NCBI GenBank assembly: GCA_963169105.1 | Contig: OY720632.1 | Span: 190,030,448-190,094,447, forward strand | Direction of reading: 5' to 3' | Source: Ceriagrion tenellum | Taxonomy: Eukaryota > Arthropoda > Insecta > Odonata > Coenagrionidae | DNA length: 64,000 nucleotides | Shown: piece by piece, positions 11,579-22,487 of the stretch | How positions within the stretch are numbered: position 1 is the first letter of the stretch | Layout of the letters: every line of letters begins with the position of its first letter | Made by a program: the position numbers and the translations under genes | Notes under the pieces: model-generated | The model's database searches: none | Seen by the model: only the letters and a program-made list of their open reading frames with translations | What the model was told of the DNA's origin: nothing

Positions 11579-12136
11579 CTCTTACTTAGTAGTCCTTCAA
11601 AAATCATGGGTAAGTCTCTGATCGCTGTGACTTTCCAATGGCCAGGCTCGAAAAAGTTATTTCTAGTCTCTTTCTATAAAAATAATATGGAAATTGATGA
11701 TGGCTTCTCATTGTAATCTGATTTAAGAGTTCAAGAGGATGTAGGTAGATGTTTGTGGTTAGAGGAAATACGAGTTAATTTCTTGGCAATAAGTCATACT
11801 CCGTTGCACAACCGACTGCCGCCTTACCGTGGGCTGTTACCGTGGGCCAATGTCCATCACGTGGGAACTAACCAAGTCTTTTCCGCAATTAAGATTTCTG
11901 TTAGAACTTCATTTTCTTTTAAATTCACGTATGGGCATGGTCAAACTTAAGGATACAATTTTAAAATAGATGAAAGTCGGAGTTCGGGTTTCAGGTCTGT
12001 ATGATGCGTAGCAAGCTATACGATACGTACTGGAGTGAGCGCTACCATTTCTATCACTAGGACTGTAAATTGTTGCATTGATTGGTGACTTGAGTAGAAG
12101 ATATTCAAATATAATGTTCTTTGATTTTTGTCACAG

Positions 12137-12324
12137 CCCAAGCCTCCTGGTGCATCAAATCTTGCTGAAGCTTCTCCCAATACCACCATGAATTCTGTTT
12201 CAACACCGGTAGGAGTCAATGTCAATGGACCTCGTCTCTCCCTACGAGCACGCCTGGCAGGGAACTCCAGCAGTCAGTGGGAAAAAGACAGCCCTGGTCC
12301 GAGCTCAGAAGCTGGAAGCCAATG
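12137..12324 (+). CDS. Nup98-96: Nup98-96 exon 4 of window: disordered linker
   Basis: The exon has 188 nt, enters in phase 0 and leaves with two bases of a split Trp codon. The acceptor is TTTTTGTCACAG; the donor is GTATTA. The product is rich in Ser, Pro, Asn and Gly and contains GPRLSLRARLAGNSSSQW. The RLSL core may correspond to the ERFSFL block of vertebrate NUP98. The rest is poorly conserved, so assignment rests on position, phase and the next exons. Confidence 0.85.
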
Positions 12325-12666
12325 GTATTATCGTCAACGGACTTACAATTTTGATTTTTAACCCTAAGCATAGTCGGTTTAGTAATTCATGTTCTCAAGT
12401 TATTGAGGTGGTGCAGTGCTCATGAAGACTGAAAATGTGTTAAATATTTAATAAGTATTAAACAGTGTCATGGAATAATACACCACTTGATTGTTTCCCT
12501 CAAAAAAGACTTTTTAAGAATAAATTTGAAGTTAAGAAAAATTCCTTAATTCAAGTCCACATGATGAAGCATTGATGTGTAAGTCATATTGCCTTATATC
12601 AGAATAACATTAATGATTGGTATCTTTATGTATGGCTTTTGAATTTCTTGTTTATGTTTTTTACAG
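12325..12666 (+). other. intron, 342 bp
   Basis: A short AT-rich intron with a polypyrimidine tract and TTTTTTACAG at its end. I see no element in it. Confidence 0.85.
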
Positions 12667-12762
12667 GCTTCGTAAACCATCGTCCAGTTTGAAAAGGGAC
12701 TCATCATCGGGAAAAGGATCTGCATCCATCCTCAACTCGAACCATGATTCAACAAATGCTAT
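12667..12762 (+). CDS. Nup98-96: Nup98-96 exon 5 of window: Ser-rich linker
   Basis: The exon has 96 nt. Its first base completes the Trp codon from exon 4; its last two bases start an Ile codon completed by exon 6. The acceptor is TTTTTTACAG and the donor is GTGAGG. The product is LRKPSSSLKRDSSSGKGSAS then ILNSNHDSTNA. Without splicing the frame meets TGA at the donor, which fixes the exon end. No domain is visible; this is linker sequence before the APD. Confidence 0.85.
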
Positions 12763-14158
12763 GTGAGGGAAATAATAATAATGTTATTGTTTCTTGATGC
12801 CAATTAGCTATTAATTTACCATAACTGAATTGTTAATCATGGTGAAATTAATGTACCAATGTAATGCCCAACACAATGGAGTGAGACCAGAAAAGAAATC
12901 ATCCAGTAACCGTGGGCCCTCTTTTGACACTTGCCTCAGTCTTTCTCTTCCTCTCTCTGCTGCCTGTCTATTTCGATCAGGTAATGAAATGGCACACTGC
13001 CGGCTCAGGAGCACCAACAAGTGGGCAAAAGAGGAGTCAAAGCTAAAACAACCACATGGCTAAACCTGACTGTGACATTTGGGAGAGGGTAATTTAAATT
13101 TACTCTAAGGACAGCTATTCCCAGGTTACATTCCGCGAACACATTATTTATTGTGTTTGTCCTACAATACCTATGAAAATGCTGAATCGAACTACCCTGG
13201 CTTGACCGACCCCATACTATTCCACCCACATCACTTTTTGCGTGCTGCTGCCATGTATTTGTCTCGGCAACAAGAATGCAGAGGAAATGCAAGCATGTCC
13301 GTGGCCCAATGAATAAAGTTTGTCTAAATTGGATTGTGAAAAGCATAAACTCTGTCTTGGTGTCAACTGCAGCAACATTGGTGAATTGGACTAAGAGGAA
13401 TTTTTACCTTTAGCAACCGCTTAGTTTTCCACCTGTTATGTAGATCAATTCTGGAGTGATCAGACCCTTTTGGTTATAATTTACCTAAATTGGATTGAAA
13501 ATAGCGTTAACAATATGTAGTGATATCTGCATTGCATTCAGAGCAACATCAGGAACTTGTCTTAGTTTTTCCACTTACTAGATTGATCAATCCATTCATG
13601 ATCTACCCTTAAGATTATTGCATTTTTCACTATTGACAATTTATTCATGGCATTATTTGTCAATCCAGCTTCAGATGTGTCTAGTGAAAAGTTGGTTTCA
13701 GTTGCTGGAACTTATTAATGTAAGAAGAGGGTATTTCCAGCTTGATTGTATGAAGTAACTTGTTTTCCCATGGTAAAATTTATAATTTGATTTCAACTGC
13801 ACAGACATTAAGAAGTGAAAGAAGTTTGTTTCTTTTGTTTGTTTGTTTGGCCAGAATGAATCCAAAGGAGAGGAAAGAGGAAAATGCCTTGGTAGCATAA
13901 CTGGCCCAAGCACTTGGTGCAAAATTGAGTGATCTGGTTTCACTTTCGTCTCTAGGCAATTAATTTCCCACTGTGGAAGTTTGGTCTCATTGCAACTCTT
14001 TTTTTCAGTATATCTTTTCATTATTTCGCTAAAGACTTTTGGCTGCACTGCTTTAACTTTCTGATCTTAAATTCAGGTGGTAGTTATTCATATTTGGTGC
14101 ACCCAGATGAATTACATGGGCTGGCAAGGCTTGTATTTATTTAACTATTGCTTTCCAG
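12763..14158 (+). other. intron, 1396 bp
   Basis: The intron contains a dispersed repeat at about 13533-13680, also present at 44350-44520. The short reading frames on both strands match no family I know. Confidence 0.8.
13533..13680 (+). repeat. dispersed intronic repeat, copy 1
   Basis: It shares AACATCAGGAACTTGTCTTA and then interrupted similarity (TCAATCCA, GACCTA/GATCTA, ATTATTTGTCAAT, CCAGCTTCAGA) with 44368-44520, another intron of the same gene in the same orientation. No terminal repeat or coding content identifies the family. Confidence 0.5.
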
Positions 14159-14283
14159 AAATGATTCAGCATCTGACTTGGAGAACACAATAGCTGATCT
14201 AAGGACACGCCTAGATTCAAGTGGAGGTACTCCTATTGGAAGATCCCCTCCACATCGGAAAAAAGATCTGGACCACCCATCAG
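14159..14283 (+). CDS. Nup98-96: Nup98-96 exon 6 of window: linker before APD
   Basis: The exon has 125 nt. One base completes Ile and one base is left to start Gly in exon 7. The acceptor is TTGCTTTCCAG; the donor is GTTCTT, a weak site supported by frame. It encodes NDSASDLENTIADLRTRLDS, resembling the VDDTIVALNMRAAL block of NUP98, then a Pro/Lys-rich tail (RSPPHRKKDLDHPS). Confidence 0.87.
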
Positions 14284-14518
14284 GTTCTTCTTTGAGTTAT
14301 TCATATCACCTCTTTAGCTTTAGTTTAGTAAAAGTTATCCTTGATGACTGCATTTTGCTCTTTTAATGCCGGGTTCTTGAGTTGCAGTTGCCCAGCTGTT
14401 AATGGAAAATGTGTTCCTCTGAATTTGGCAACTTAGTATACAAAATGTAGATCTTGAGACCTCTTATTGAGCTGATTGTATTCTGAGAAAATTAATTGTT
14501 GTTAATAATCTCCTGTAG

Positions 14519-14935
14519 GGATTAGGGACAGAGGTAGACTCGATGGTGTCGAAGACGAAGTGGATGGGGAAGTGTCTTCGAGCATTGATTTGGTTGGCGA
14601 AGATGGTCGGAGTGGGGGCTTGGCAAGAGAAACTCTGATGGGTGCTGCCGAGTCATTGCACAGCCGCAGGGTGGAGGGGGAGGTGGTGAGGGGGGAGGAG
14701 TCGGAAGAGGAAGAGCGGGAGCCTCACCCAACGGGCATTGTCCTTCGGCGCTCTGGGTACTACACCATTCCCTCGATGGATGAGCTCGCCACAATGGTGG
14801 AGGAGGTGGACAATGGAGAGGGGGGCAAGACTGTCTCTGTGGTCGTGGAGAACTTCACAGTGGGCAGAGAGGGCTATGGAAATGTTTTCTTTTTTGACTC
14901 TTTTGATGTTGCAGGACTCAACTTGGATGAAATTG
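14519..14935 (+). CDS. Nup98-96: Nup98-96 exon 7 of window: start of autoproteolytic domain
   Basis: This is the longest exon in the window, 417 nt. The acceptor is CTCCTGTAG, the donor GTGAGT, with phase 1 at both borders. The first half is charged and disordered, with an acidic run GEESEEEERE. The second half begins the Nup98 APD: [20 protein letters not shown], then NFTVGREGYGNVFF and GLNLDEI, all close to the vertebrate domain ([21 protein letters not shown]...). Compared with vertebrates there is a short insertion rich in Glu, Val and Gly after the DEL motif. The APD is the fold that performs self-cleavage and then holds the Nup98 tail on the pore. Confidence 0.97.
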
Positions 14936-16915
14936 GTGAGTGCAGAGATCCTCTGGATTTACATTGACCTTTAAACGTCAGACTTAAATGTCCAAGAGTT
15001 TACCTTCACTGCTGGATTTAAATCCGGCTCTTAAAATTTTTCCTGCTTCTATGGCTATAGACTTAAATATCTCACCAACTAATGGGAATAAATTATTTTG
15101 AAAAAATTAGCTGGCTAAAAATTTGATACACCTCTATGTTTAATTTTATCGCCAAGGTCTAATTAAAGGGCCTTAGGAAAATTCTTCTTTTTGGGAACCA
15201 TTCAAGAGTAAGCTAGTTTTTATTTATTTCTCTTGGTGAAGATTTATAATGGAATGAATTCACAGGACATGTGCATTTTATTAATGTATTAAGTAAATAC
15301 TTGCCCATCCTATCCAAAGTCTAGATTGCAAAATGCAGCAAATATGCAGAGCCCAACTCTTGTCCCTGTCTCTCATGCTTTTACTGAAATAAAGTTCACA
15401 GCACTTTTTATTAAAGGTGTAAAGTCCATCCTTTATTAAAACACTCATTAAAAGTCAGTTCACCACAAACATGAGAAGTGGTATCTGGATGTATTAAGCC
15501 CTACCGTGACATTGTTACTATTTTCACAAAAAATGTTAGGCACAAATTAAAAGCAGCAACCCTGTGAACAGAAGAGAAGAATAGAAGCCTTCTCTCGAAT
15601 GAGTGAATGAAAGTTACTCTTGTTGGAACTGTAGAAATCTGAATATGTGCATGTAAAAGAAATCAAGAATTAAGTGGTAAGGATAAGAAGCACACTATGA
15701 GTGATGGAGAAAATGTGTGTCGATCTGTGTAATCATGTGGCAATCTGACTCTTCATGCTGGGTGTCTGTTCTGACTTTTTTGGCTGCATTATTCCTTCAT
15801 AGAACTGGAACATAATTTTCCTTTCCATTTCTGGAAAACTTAAATTGAGTTCACGGAATGAAAAAAGATAGAAAGAAAATAATGTTGATGTGCTTGCAAT
15901 TTGGGATGTAATTAAAAATAGGCTGATGAGTTTAGCTGCAACCTCTCCCAGTGGTTTTGGTTTTTCAAAGTATGGAGATATCAGTTTTGTGGAATTTCAT
16001 GTTTTGCTGCTGCTGCACCACCAATAATGAGAAAGTAGAGAACTAGTCTGTGGTCCCGTGGTTGCGCTGCAGCCAAATATTCATGAATCTCTGTGGAGGA
16101 AAATTTATTTTTAAGATTATTATTTTAATTATTTTAAAGCTTCTTATCGGTGGTTAACAATTTGAACGTCATTAATTTGCGAACAAGCTGTATGAAAAAG
16201 GAGGGAAGACCACCTGCTCTGATATATTATTCAGATACATTTGAAGGAATCTTATTTTAATCAGTTACTTTATGTTACTACCAACTTTAGCTGTAATCGG
16301 ATAAGTATCAATTCAACATTAACTTTCGTCAGTTGACTTTTTGCTTGTACTTTCCCAAATATGCCGATTACTCAGTTTTCTATTCATGTTTCATTTCATT
16401 CATATTTTTTAAACAATATGTGCCACATACTATATTCATTACTTGATATAATTCTGTCTATCGATTAGGACATAATTTTTTATATGCCATTTAGTAAAAT
16501 TACCCTCTTTGCCAAAAATCTCAGCTTAAAATTTAGTCAGCCAACCTGCTGAGGCTTTGAAATCCTTGAAATTATTTCCAAATGAAATTGTTGCCGCTTT
16601 CTTAAGTAAATTAGTGCCACTGACAGGTAGGTTTACTTGATGACATTTGCAAGAAAAAAACGTTAACATTATCTTCAATATTAGCAAATTTAGCATCATG
16701 CAGGGTCTTCCTCTTGAGCCTTCGGCCACTTTCACTTGAATTTTTCAACATAGGGCGAGAATGATTGAAACCATTGATAAAGGAACTAAATTTTTTTGCC
16801 AGAAATGCCTCGTTAATTTTGTTTACTTCAACTTCCTTATTCATCTTTAATCTATCATCCTAATATATACATTTCCTAGCCCTAGTTTCTCTGAATTCTG
16901 TCGTTTCATATCATA

Positions 16916-17590
16916 AAATGGAATCCATACCTCCACCGAGGACCGAAACAACCTTGCATGTAATGGTTACATCACATTTATTTAAAATTCAATGATTCCT
17001 AAAGAATACTTAAGGAATCAGCAAGGACCACTCATTACTCTTGTGAAATAAAATTTTATGTAAAATCAGGGCACCAAAAATCGTGATTCAACTGTATTCA
17101 TTTTGCAACATTATAACTGCTCCAGTTGCAGAGCAGTTTTTCCCGGGGAATTCTTCTCCTGGTCAATAAAAATTAGAACAATAAATGGCACGAAATGTGA
17201 TTTTTTAATCACAAATCGGAATGTATGTTTATTTCTTATCTTTCAAGTATAATAATAGAATAGATACCTCCATTGAGGACTGAAAAAATGTTGAGTAAAA
17301 TGGTTACATCGCAATTTTGTGAAATCCAATGAATCCATAAGACAGCTTCGAGAATTAACTGGGACCACTCATTCACCCATGTCTAATCAAATTTTACATA
17401 AAATCAGTCCCGAAGTGGAGATCCATTTGTATTACTTTTTTGACGTAATAATTGTTCAAGCATCAGAGGAGCTTCTTGGAGGAATTAATCTCCTGGCTCA
17501 ATGAACGTCCCATCTAGCGACACTTAGGACAAGAAATGGGGTGATGTGTGATTTTGTAGTTCCAAATTAAAAATTGTGAGTTGAATTTCA
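16916..17590 (+). repeat. diverged tandem duplication, unit about 340 bp
   Basis: Two head-to-tail copies begin near 16916 and 17256. They share in order ATACCTCCA, GAGGAC, AATGGTTACATC, GGACCACTCATT, AATTTTA..TAAAATCAG and TCTCCTGG at matching spacing. Similarity is moderate, so the duplication is old. There is no coding content. Confidence 0.55.
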
Positions 17591-17920
17591 TATCTTAGCA
17601 CATAATTTGGTCTTTAGTCATACGTATGCTGCTGAAATCATTCTACAGCGCAGCCCTAACACAAGAAAGTCTGAGGAGACTAGAAAAATTGCCAAATGAC
17701 ATTTTTAATGATATTAATGAAAAGAATATGTTGATATGAACCACTTTTATTTTTTATTGTACCACGAACGACTGAATTTTTGGTCCCTTGAACTTTGTAA
17801 TAATGAGAGCCTACTGTAGTACCTTTATTGATCTGGAAGTGTTTCATAGGGAAACAAGCCTGAAAATGGTTCTGCAATATATGTATATACATGAACATAT
17901 CAGAAAATATAATTAAAACT

Positions 17921-18421
17921 AAGGATGAGTCGGTTCCTAAATTTTTCCGGTTCTCGATACCAGTCCGGTTCTTACCTGTCGGTTCCCGGTTCTCGATACT
18001 CGGTTCTAACAATGGACTCTTTAAAACAATTTTACGAATGAATGGAAAGTTTCAACAAACAACCAAGAACTGAAGGACAATAATTTCACTTAAGAGGCAA
18101 ATAAACCAGAAAGCTCAGTAAATAAAGCAAGATCTTCTCCATAATTTTATTAGCCAAGTATAACAAAACTAGTCCACGTTTAAAAAGTCAAACTAACATG
18201 ATCGGCCAATACATCGCATTACATCAGGCTTTACTTCAGGTGCTTTCTCCATGTTTTGCTTTAGGGGGTTTTGAGGGGTTTGGGCGTAAAATTCAAAGCA
18301 TTCATTCACCGTTCCGTGCCAGTTCCTAAGTACCGACTTTATGCGATCGGTTCTCGGTACCGGTTCTAAGGCCCAAGAACCGGCAGTACCTAGAACTGGG
18401 TACCGGAATCGACCCATCTCT
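17921..18421. mobile_element. palindromic hAT-like MITE, 501 bp
   Basis: The element is flanked by AATTAAAACT at 17911-17920 and 18422-18431. Its ends are inverted: AAGGATGAGTCGGTTCC on the left and GGAATCGACCCATCTCT on the right. GGTTC/TCGATAC-rich subterminal sequence recurs at both ends. The 10 bp repeat is longer than the usual 8 bp hAT duplication; two bases may match by chance. Confidence 0.75.
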
Positions 18422-18666
18422 AATTAAAACTAGTTGCTGCATTCATGTACTTTTGTTGATTCTCAGGATTTCTCAGTGCTTTAATACAAAAATAATCCCC
18501 TTTACTTTTCAACTCCAATAATTTGGGTTAATAGTTGGGTATTGTAGTAATTGAAGAGTGGTGTTGTATCTCTGTATATTTTTCTTTGGCCAGACCCCAC
18601 CTTTTTTCAATCGGAAAATGCTTGGTTCAAATTTCTAACGATCCTTCTCTTGTTTTTTCATTTCAG

Positions 18667-18830
18667 TTCATTTTCGTCACAAAGAAATTGTTGTCTACCC
18701 TGGTGATGGAGATGATGATGAGGAAGATGATGGGGAACCATCCTCTCCGAACTTAGGAATTGCCTTGGAGAAGAAAATGGATGCCTCTAAGAAGCCACCT
18801 GTCGGTCATGGGTTAAATCGGCGTGCTCAG
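18667..18830 (+). CDS. Nup98-96: Nup98-96 exon 8 of window: middle of APD
   Basis: The exon has 164 nt; two bases complete Val and it leaves in phase 0. The acceptor is TTTTTCATTTCAG, the donor GTTGGT (weak). It encodes VHFRHKEIVVYPGDGDDDEE, an acidic insertion, then KKPPVGHGLNRRAQ. The flanks match IVHIRRKEVVVYLDD...KPPVGEGLNRKAE in vertebrate APDs. The Asp/Glu-rich insertion of about 20 residues falls at the surface loop that is much shorter in vertebrates. The following intron is 22.7 kb. Confidence 0.97.
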
Positions 18831-19470
18831 GTTGGTGAAATGATACAATTGAAGTGCTTAAAAAGAGTCGAGAACATTGTAGGGTTGCGCATTAAGCAAT
18901 AGGAATCAGTGATGTGAGTTGTGATGTTTATTACAATTGCCATGTTAGCATGACACCGTTGATGAAAATATGTTAAGAAGAACTTGTTCTTGCTCACAAA
19001 GAATTGCGTCCATAGTGTGTGTGAAGAATGAATTTAGCGTAAGACTGAATTGTAGGAACTGTATGTTATCTGGGATATTGGATTCCTCAATGCTTGCCTT
19101 GAACATGAACAGTGGTGGGTGTCTTTCATGGAATTTATTCTCTAAGAGTTATAATAGCTGCCTGATGCTATGCATGGGAGACTGAAATACAGCAGTAACT
19201 CAATATACAGTGAAACCTTTATTAACACGTTGCGTACGGCAGTGTTTAAATCCCTCGTACCCCTCTGCTCCGGCAGGTATTCAAACTGGAACACTTTAAT
19301 ATGCACTCCTCTCTTAGAAGTGCCATTGCTTCATAATTTATTAATAATTTTTAATGGAATTTTTTGTACTTACTCAGGTATGATGTTAGTAATCCTTTTT
19401 GGTGTGATACTGCAAGAAACAGGTTCCTTTGTGCAACGGGACACGGCAAAATTTACATATATATCTAGTT

Positions 19471-21136
19471 TCACTTCTCAATTTTTTTGACGAGCACACT
19501 TTGCACACCCGTGTATGATATTTTTTTTTTCCCTATTCCAACTATGGGTTCGAGAGAATGCGTTGCCAAATCTCCCGAGAGCCTGGCTGGGTGATCTTCT
19601 TTGGGGGCCCGCTGCCTAGGCTCTTTCACATCTGCTTCCTTATCGCCGCTCGGCTCACCGGCGCTAGGCTCATCGCCTTGCCTTGGTCTCTCACTGCTTT
19701 CTGCCCACTCTTTTGAAATCCTGAGAAGAAATTGCTTGAATCTTATTTTGCTGTCTTTATTCAATGTTTTATACACCCGAAAGGAATTAAAGAGCGCACA
19801 GTTGATCAACCATAATACAACTTTTTTAGACCACTTCATAGTTTTTCTTAGTATCGTGTAGTACGCTAAATACATATCAGCTCTGTCAATACCCTTCATG
19901 CAATCATTATACTTCACAATACAGTTGGGTTTCTTGACGACAAGCCCTGTTATGTTGTTTATTTTCCTTGCGTTGCTCATGCTTGCATCATGAATGGTCG
20001 TGATCATCCTAACCTCCCGTTTATCTTTCCAATTCAGGAGTAGGACTTGTCCTTTTCGGCAAAAGGTGTATTCTCCTTTTTTCAATTTTTTTGATTCTTT
20101 CTTCAAAATGTCGGGAAGACCTCTATTTGCCCTAATCGTGCCACAAACTCTTTGTTTTTTTGGCAAGAAGAGATTCTGCAATTTTAACGCTATTATAATA
20201 GTTGTCCTGATAAATGTGATGCCACTGGTTTAGGCTAGGTTTCAGCACTGACAGAATAGTTTCTTCAAGTTTTTTTCCCTCAGCTGCATAAATCTCCAGG
20301 TTGGAAATGTAACCACTCTCACTTTCACATACCATGCGAACAAGCAGTCCATATTTCACTATCTTGGCTGGGTTGTATGTGCGGAATTTCAGCCTTCCTC
20401 TCCAAGGAATCATTGCCTCATCTAGAGATAATTCTTGTTTTGGCTTATAAACTGTCTGACATTTGTCTACAATATAGTCTACAATTGGTCGTATTTTGAA
20501 TAACCTGTCAGATGTTTTCTTTGAGTACAATTCATTGTTATTGAAATGCCATGCTTTCCAAATATATTCGAATCTGTTTCTTGACATCAATTGCCGGAAT
20601 ATAGGCGTTGAAATAAAAGGATCAGTAGTCCAATATTCTTTCAACGATGTTTTCCTTACTTGGCCCATGAGGATTATTATTGAAAAAAACTTCTTCATTT
20701 CAGGAACAGTAATGTCAGACCATTTTCCTGACTTGGGAGATAATTTGTATTTATCTTTATTCTGACTGTAGTACAGGTTGGACTCATCACACATCATTTG
20801 GAAGAAGTCATCACCAAGAAAAAGTTCCACAGCTTCAGAAATACTATCAATATGTTTAGGCTTGATTTTTACACTAGAAGTACCTTCAAATTTCTCCAAA
20901 GTAACTTTTACATCTCGTTTTATCCATGTATCCAAAATTCCACTATCAGCAACTTCGTCCTCACTTATTTCCGAAGACTCACTGTCGCTAATTATGGAAG
21001 AATGATTTTTTCTTCTTTTCTTACTAACTGGAATGTCGCTATCATTTTCACTTTAACTGCTCTCTTCATTGGCCTCAACAGGTACATCAGATAAGTCATC
21101 AGCACACAAATCTGCTAAAATTTCATCTTCTCTCAT
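19471..21136 (-). pseudogene. piggyBac transposase (PGBD type), inactivated
   Basis: Reading starts at 21136 (MREDEILADLCADDLSD), an acidic N-terminus. An in-frame TAA at 21053-21055 follows 27 codons. Translation resumes through SDSESSEISEDEV and LDTWIKRDV into the DDE_Tnp_1_7 core: SLDEAMIPWRGR (first Asp), YQDNYYNS (second Asp), then a frame change at a seven-T run at 20155-20161, after which RVCGTIRANRG and KGIDRADMYLAYY (third Asp region) follow. At the C-terminus a CAKCAR (CxxC) motif is readable only in another frame after an A-run near 19520, suggesting a third lesion in the cysteine-rich tail. The lesions, one stop and one or two indels, are few, so inactivation is fairly recent. Confidence 0.93.
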
Positions 21137-22079
21137 TGTTTGCTTATTGGAATTTAAGCCATGCCTCCGCAATATCACAAACTATGTAACTACAAGAGGA
21201 ACTGTCATAAGACTAATATCCCAGGTTCGAAAAGAAATAAGGCACTGGTAAATGATCACACACATTCGTCTATAAGACCAGCCAACACATAAAAATCGGA
21301 AACAAAACTCAGGCAACGAAACCAACCGTATGAGCAAGGGTCTATGAGTCAACTGAAGTCAAACCACGAATGCCTCTTCCGAGCGCATCACATATCGGGA
21401 ACACGTAGCCGACTTAGGATAAGGAAAGCGAGAAATGCTAGGCTGTGTGTTTGTGAGAGGTCAGGGTCACTGATAAATCCCAGACGCTTAGCTTCGTGCC
21501 TGTTTCTCTATCCAGTCAAATGAAACTATTCCATAATTAGACTTGACCGTCTAGAAAACAAACTTCCAGTCGTATGCCGTTTGACACCCCGACGGCGGAA
21601 ATGCCTTCGACGGATGAAATTCTTGAGTCATGGAAATGGGAAATTTGTTGTCTTGAAAAAAATATGTTCAGGAGTATTTCATAACATGCATGGTGTTACT
21701 CTTGAGTAACTATTGTCAGTAATACCCAAATGACTCCTCTCAACTTGAAATAAGTCTACATTGACGATTATTCCATCTATATTTCAGCATAAAGGATATT
21801 AAAATATCAACTAAACAATTAGCATTGTTCTAAGAATCTCAGGTTATCCGTTAATCTAGTATTGTAAACGGAACACAGGTAAAGTGAGTAATGCGTGAAA
21901 AACGCGAATGCGTGAAAGTAGCGGCTTTAAAAACATGACTTTATTTAAACAAAAAATATATGCAGATATTCTAAATTCATACAACTTATGCAAAAATATA
22001 TTATTAATGATAGTTGCCCGTTACATACAAAAAAACTGACATAATTAAATTAAATTGGCAAAATAAAAGGAGTCAACAG

Positions 22080-22158
22080 CAAAAACGAGAATTCTCGTTA
22101 TCGTCCTTAACGCATGGCTCAGGAAAAACGAAGATTCTCGTGATCCGTACGCAGCGTG
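22080..22158. repeat. subterminal repeats of piggyBac right end
   Basis: AAAACGAGAATTCTCGTTATC near 22082 and AAAACGAAGATTCTCGTGATC near 22126 are direct repeats about 44 bp apart. The first contains the palindrome ACGAGAATTCTCGT. Such repeats often serve as transposase binding sites; that role is inference here. Confidence 0.6.
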
Positions 22159-22487
22159 TTAAGTGGAATCTCTCGGGGCCATTATTTTTTTTCCGGATAA
22201 GACAGGTTTCTGCGTAACCCAGGGTCGGACATTTCAAAAAAAACCTTGAAATCCATATTCACGCCCATAACATACATCGCCTTAAAGGTTTGTATGACTC
22301 AAATTCTACATGCAGACGAATTTCTAATGATAAAATGAAACAGTATAAAGTTTTGGTAAATTTTTTTATTTTAACTTATCAACATCAAAATCGATTGATA
22401 AAATACGCACATAATCGGTCATTTTTGTCTGTTTTCCCTTTTTTCCTGTATAATACAATTCTCTACGTTGCCGATAGTCCCATTTAA

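Larger units (their letters stand above)
8507..12136 (+). other. intron, 3630 bp
   Basis: The intron holds a hAT-like MITE (9709-10358), a Tigger N-terminal fragment (10416-11124), sequence like a hAT terminus at 11315-11360 (CAGTGCTGGATTAAC) and a perfect hairpin (11534-11578). Positions 8507-9700 and 11580-12136 show nothing recognisable. Confidence 0.8.
14936..18666 (+). other. intron, 3731 bp
   Basis: The intron holds a diverged tandem duplication (16916-17590) and a palindromic hAT-like MITE (17921-18421). I recognise nothing in 14936-16900. Confidence 0.8.
19222..22162 (-). mobile_element. piggyBac-type transposon with TTAA duplications
   Basis: TTAA at 19222-19225 and 22159-22162 flank an element of 2933 bp. 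The inner ends are inverted: CACGTTGCGTACGG on the left, and the right end read inward is CACGCTGCGTACGG, one mismatch in 14. The transposase relic lies at 19471-21136 on the minus strand. About 1 kb between its start and the right terminus is noncoding and carries a subterminal repeat (AAAACGARRATTCTCGT at 22082 and 22126). TTAA specificity and a DDD-type transposase define piggyBac. Confidence 0.92.

Noticed and set aside
13005..13346. 113-codon minus-strand frame
   Set aside because: No similarity to any family I know, and no conserved motif.
13698..14048. 116-codon minus-strand frame in an intron
   Set aside because: No known domain and no splice or promoter context; consistent with chance.
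14522..14794. 90-codon Pro-rich minus-strand frame
   Set aside because: It is antisense to exon 7; the Pro runs mirror the Gly/Glu-rich coding strand.
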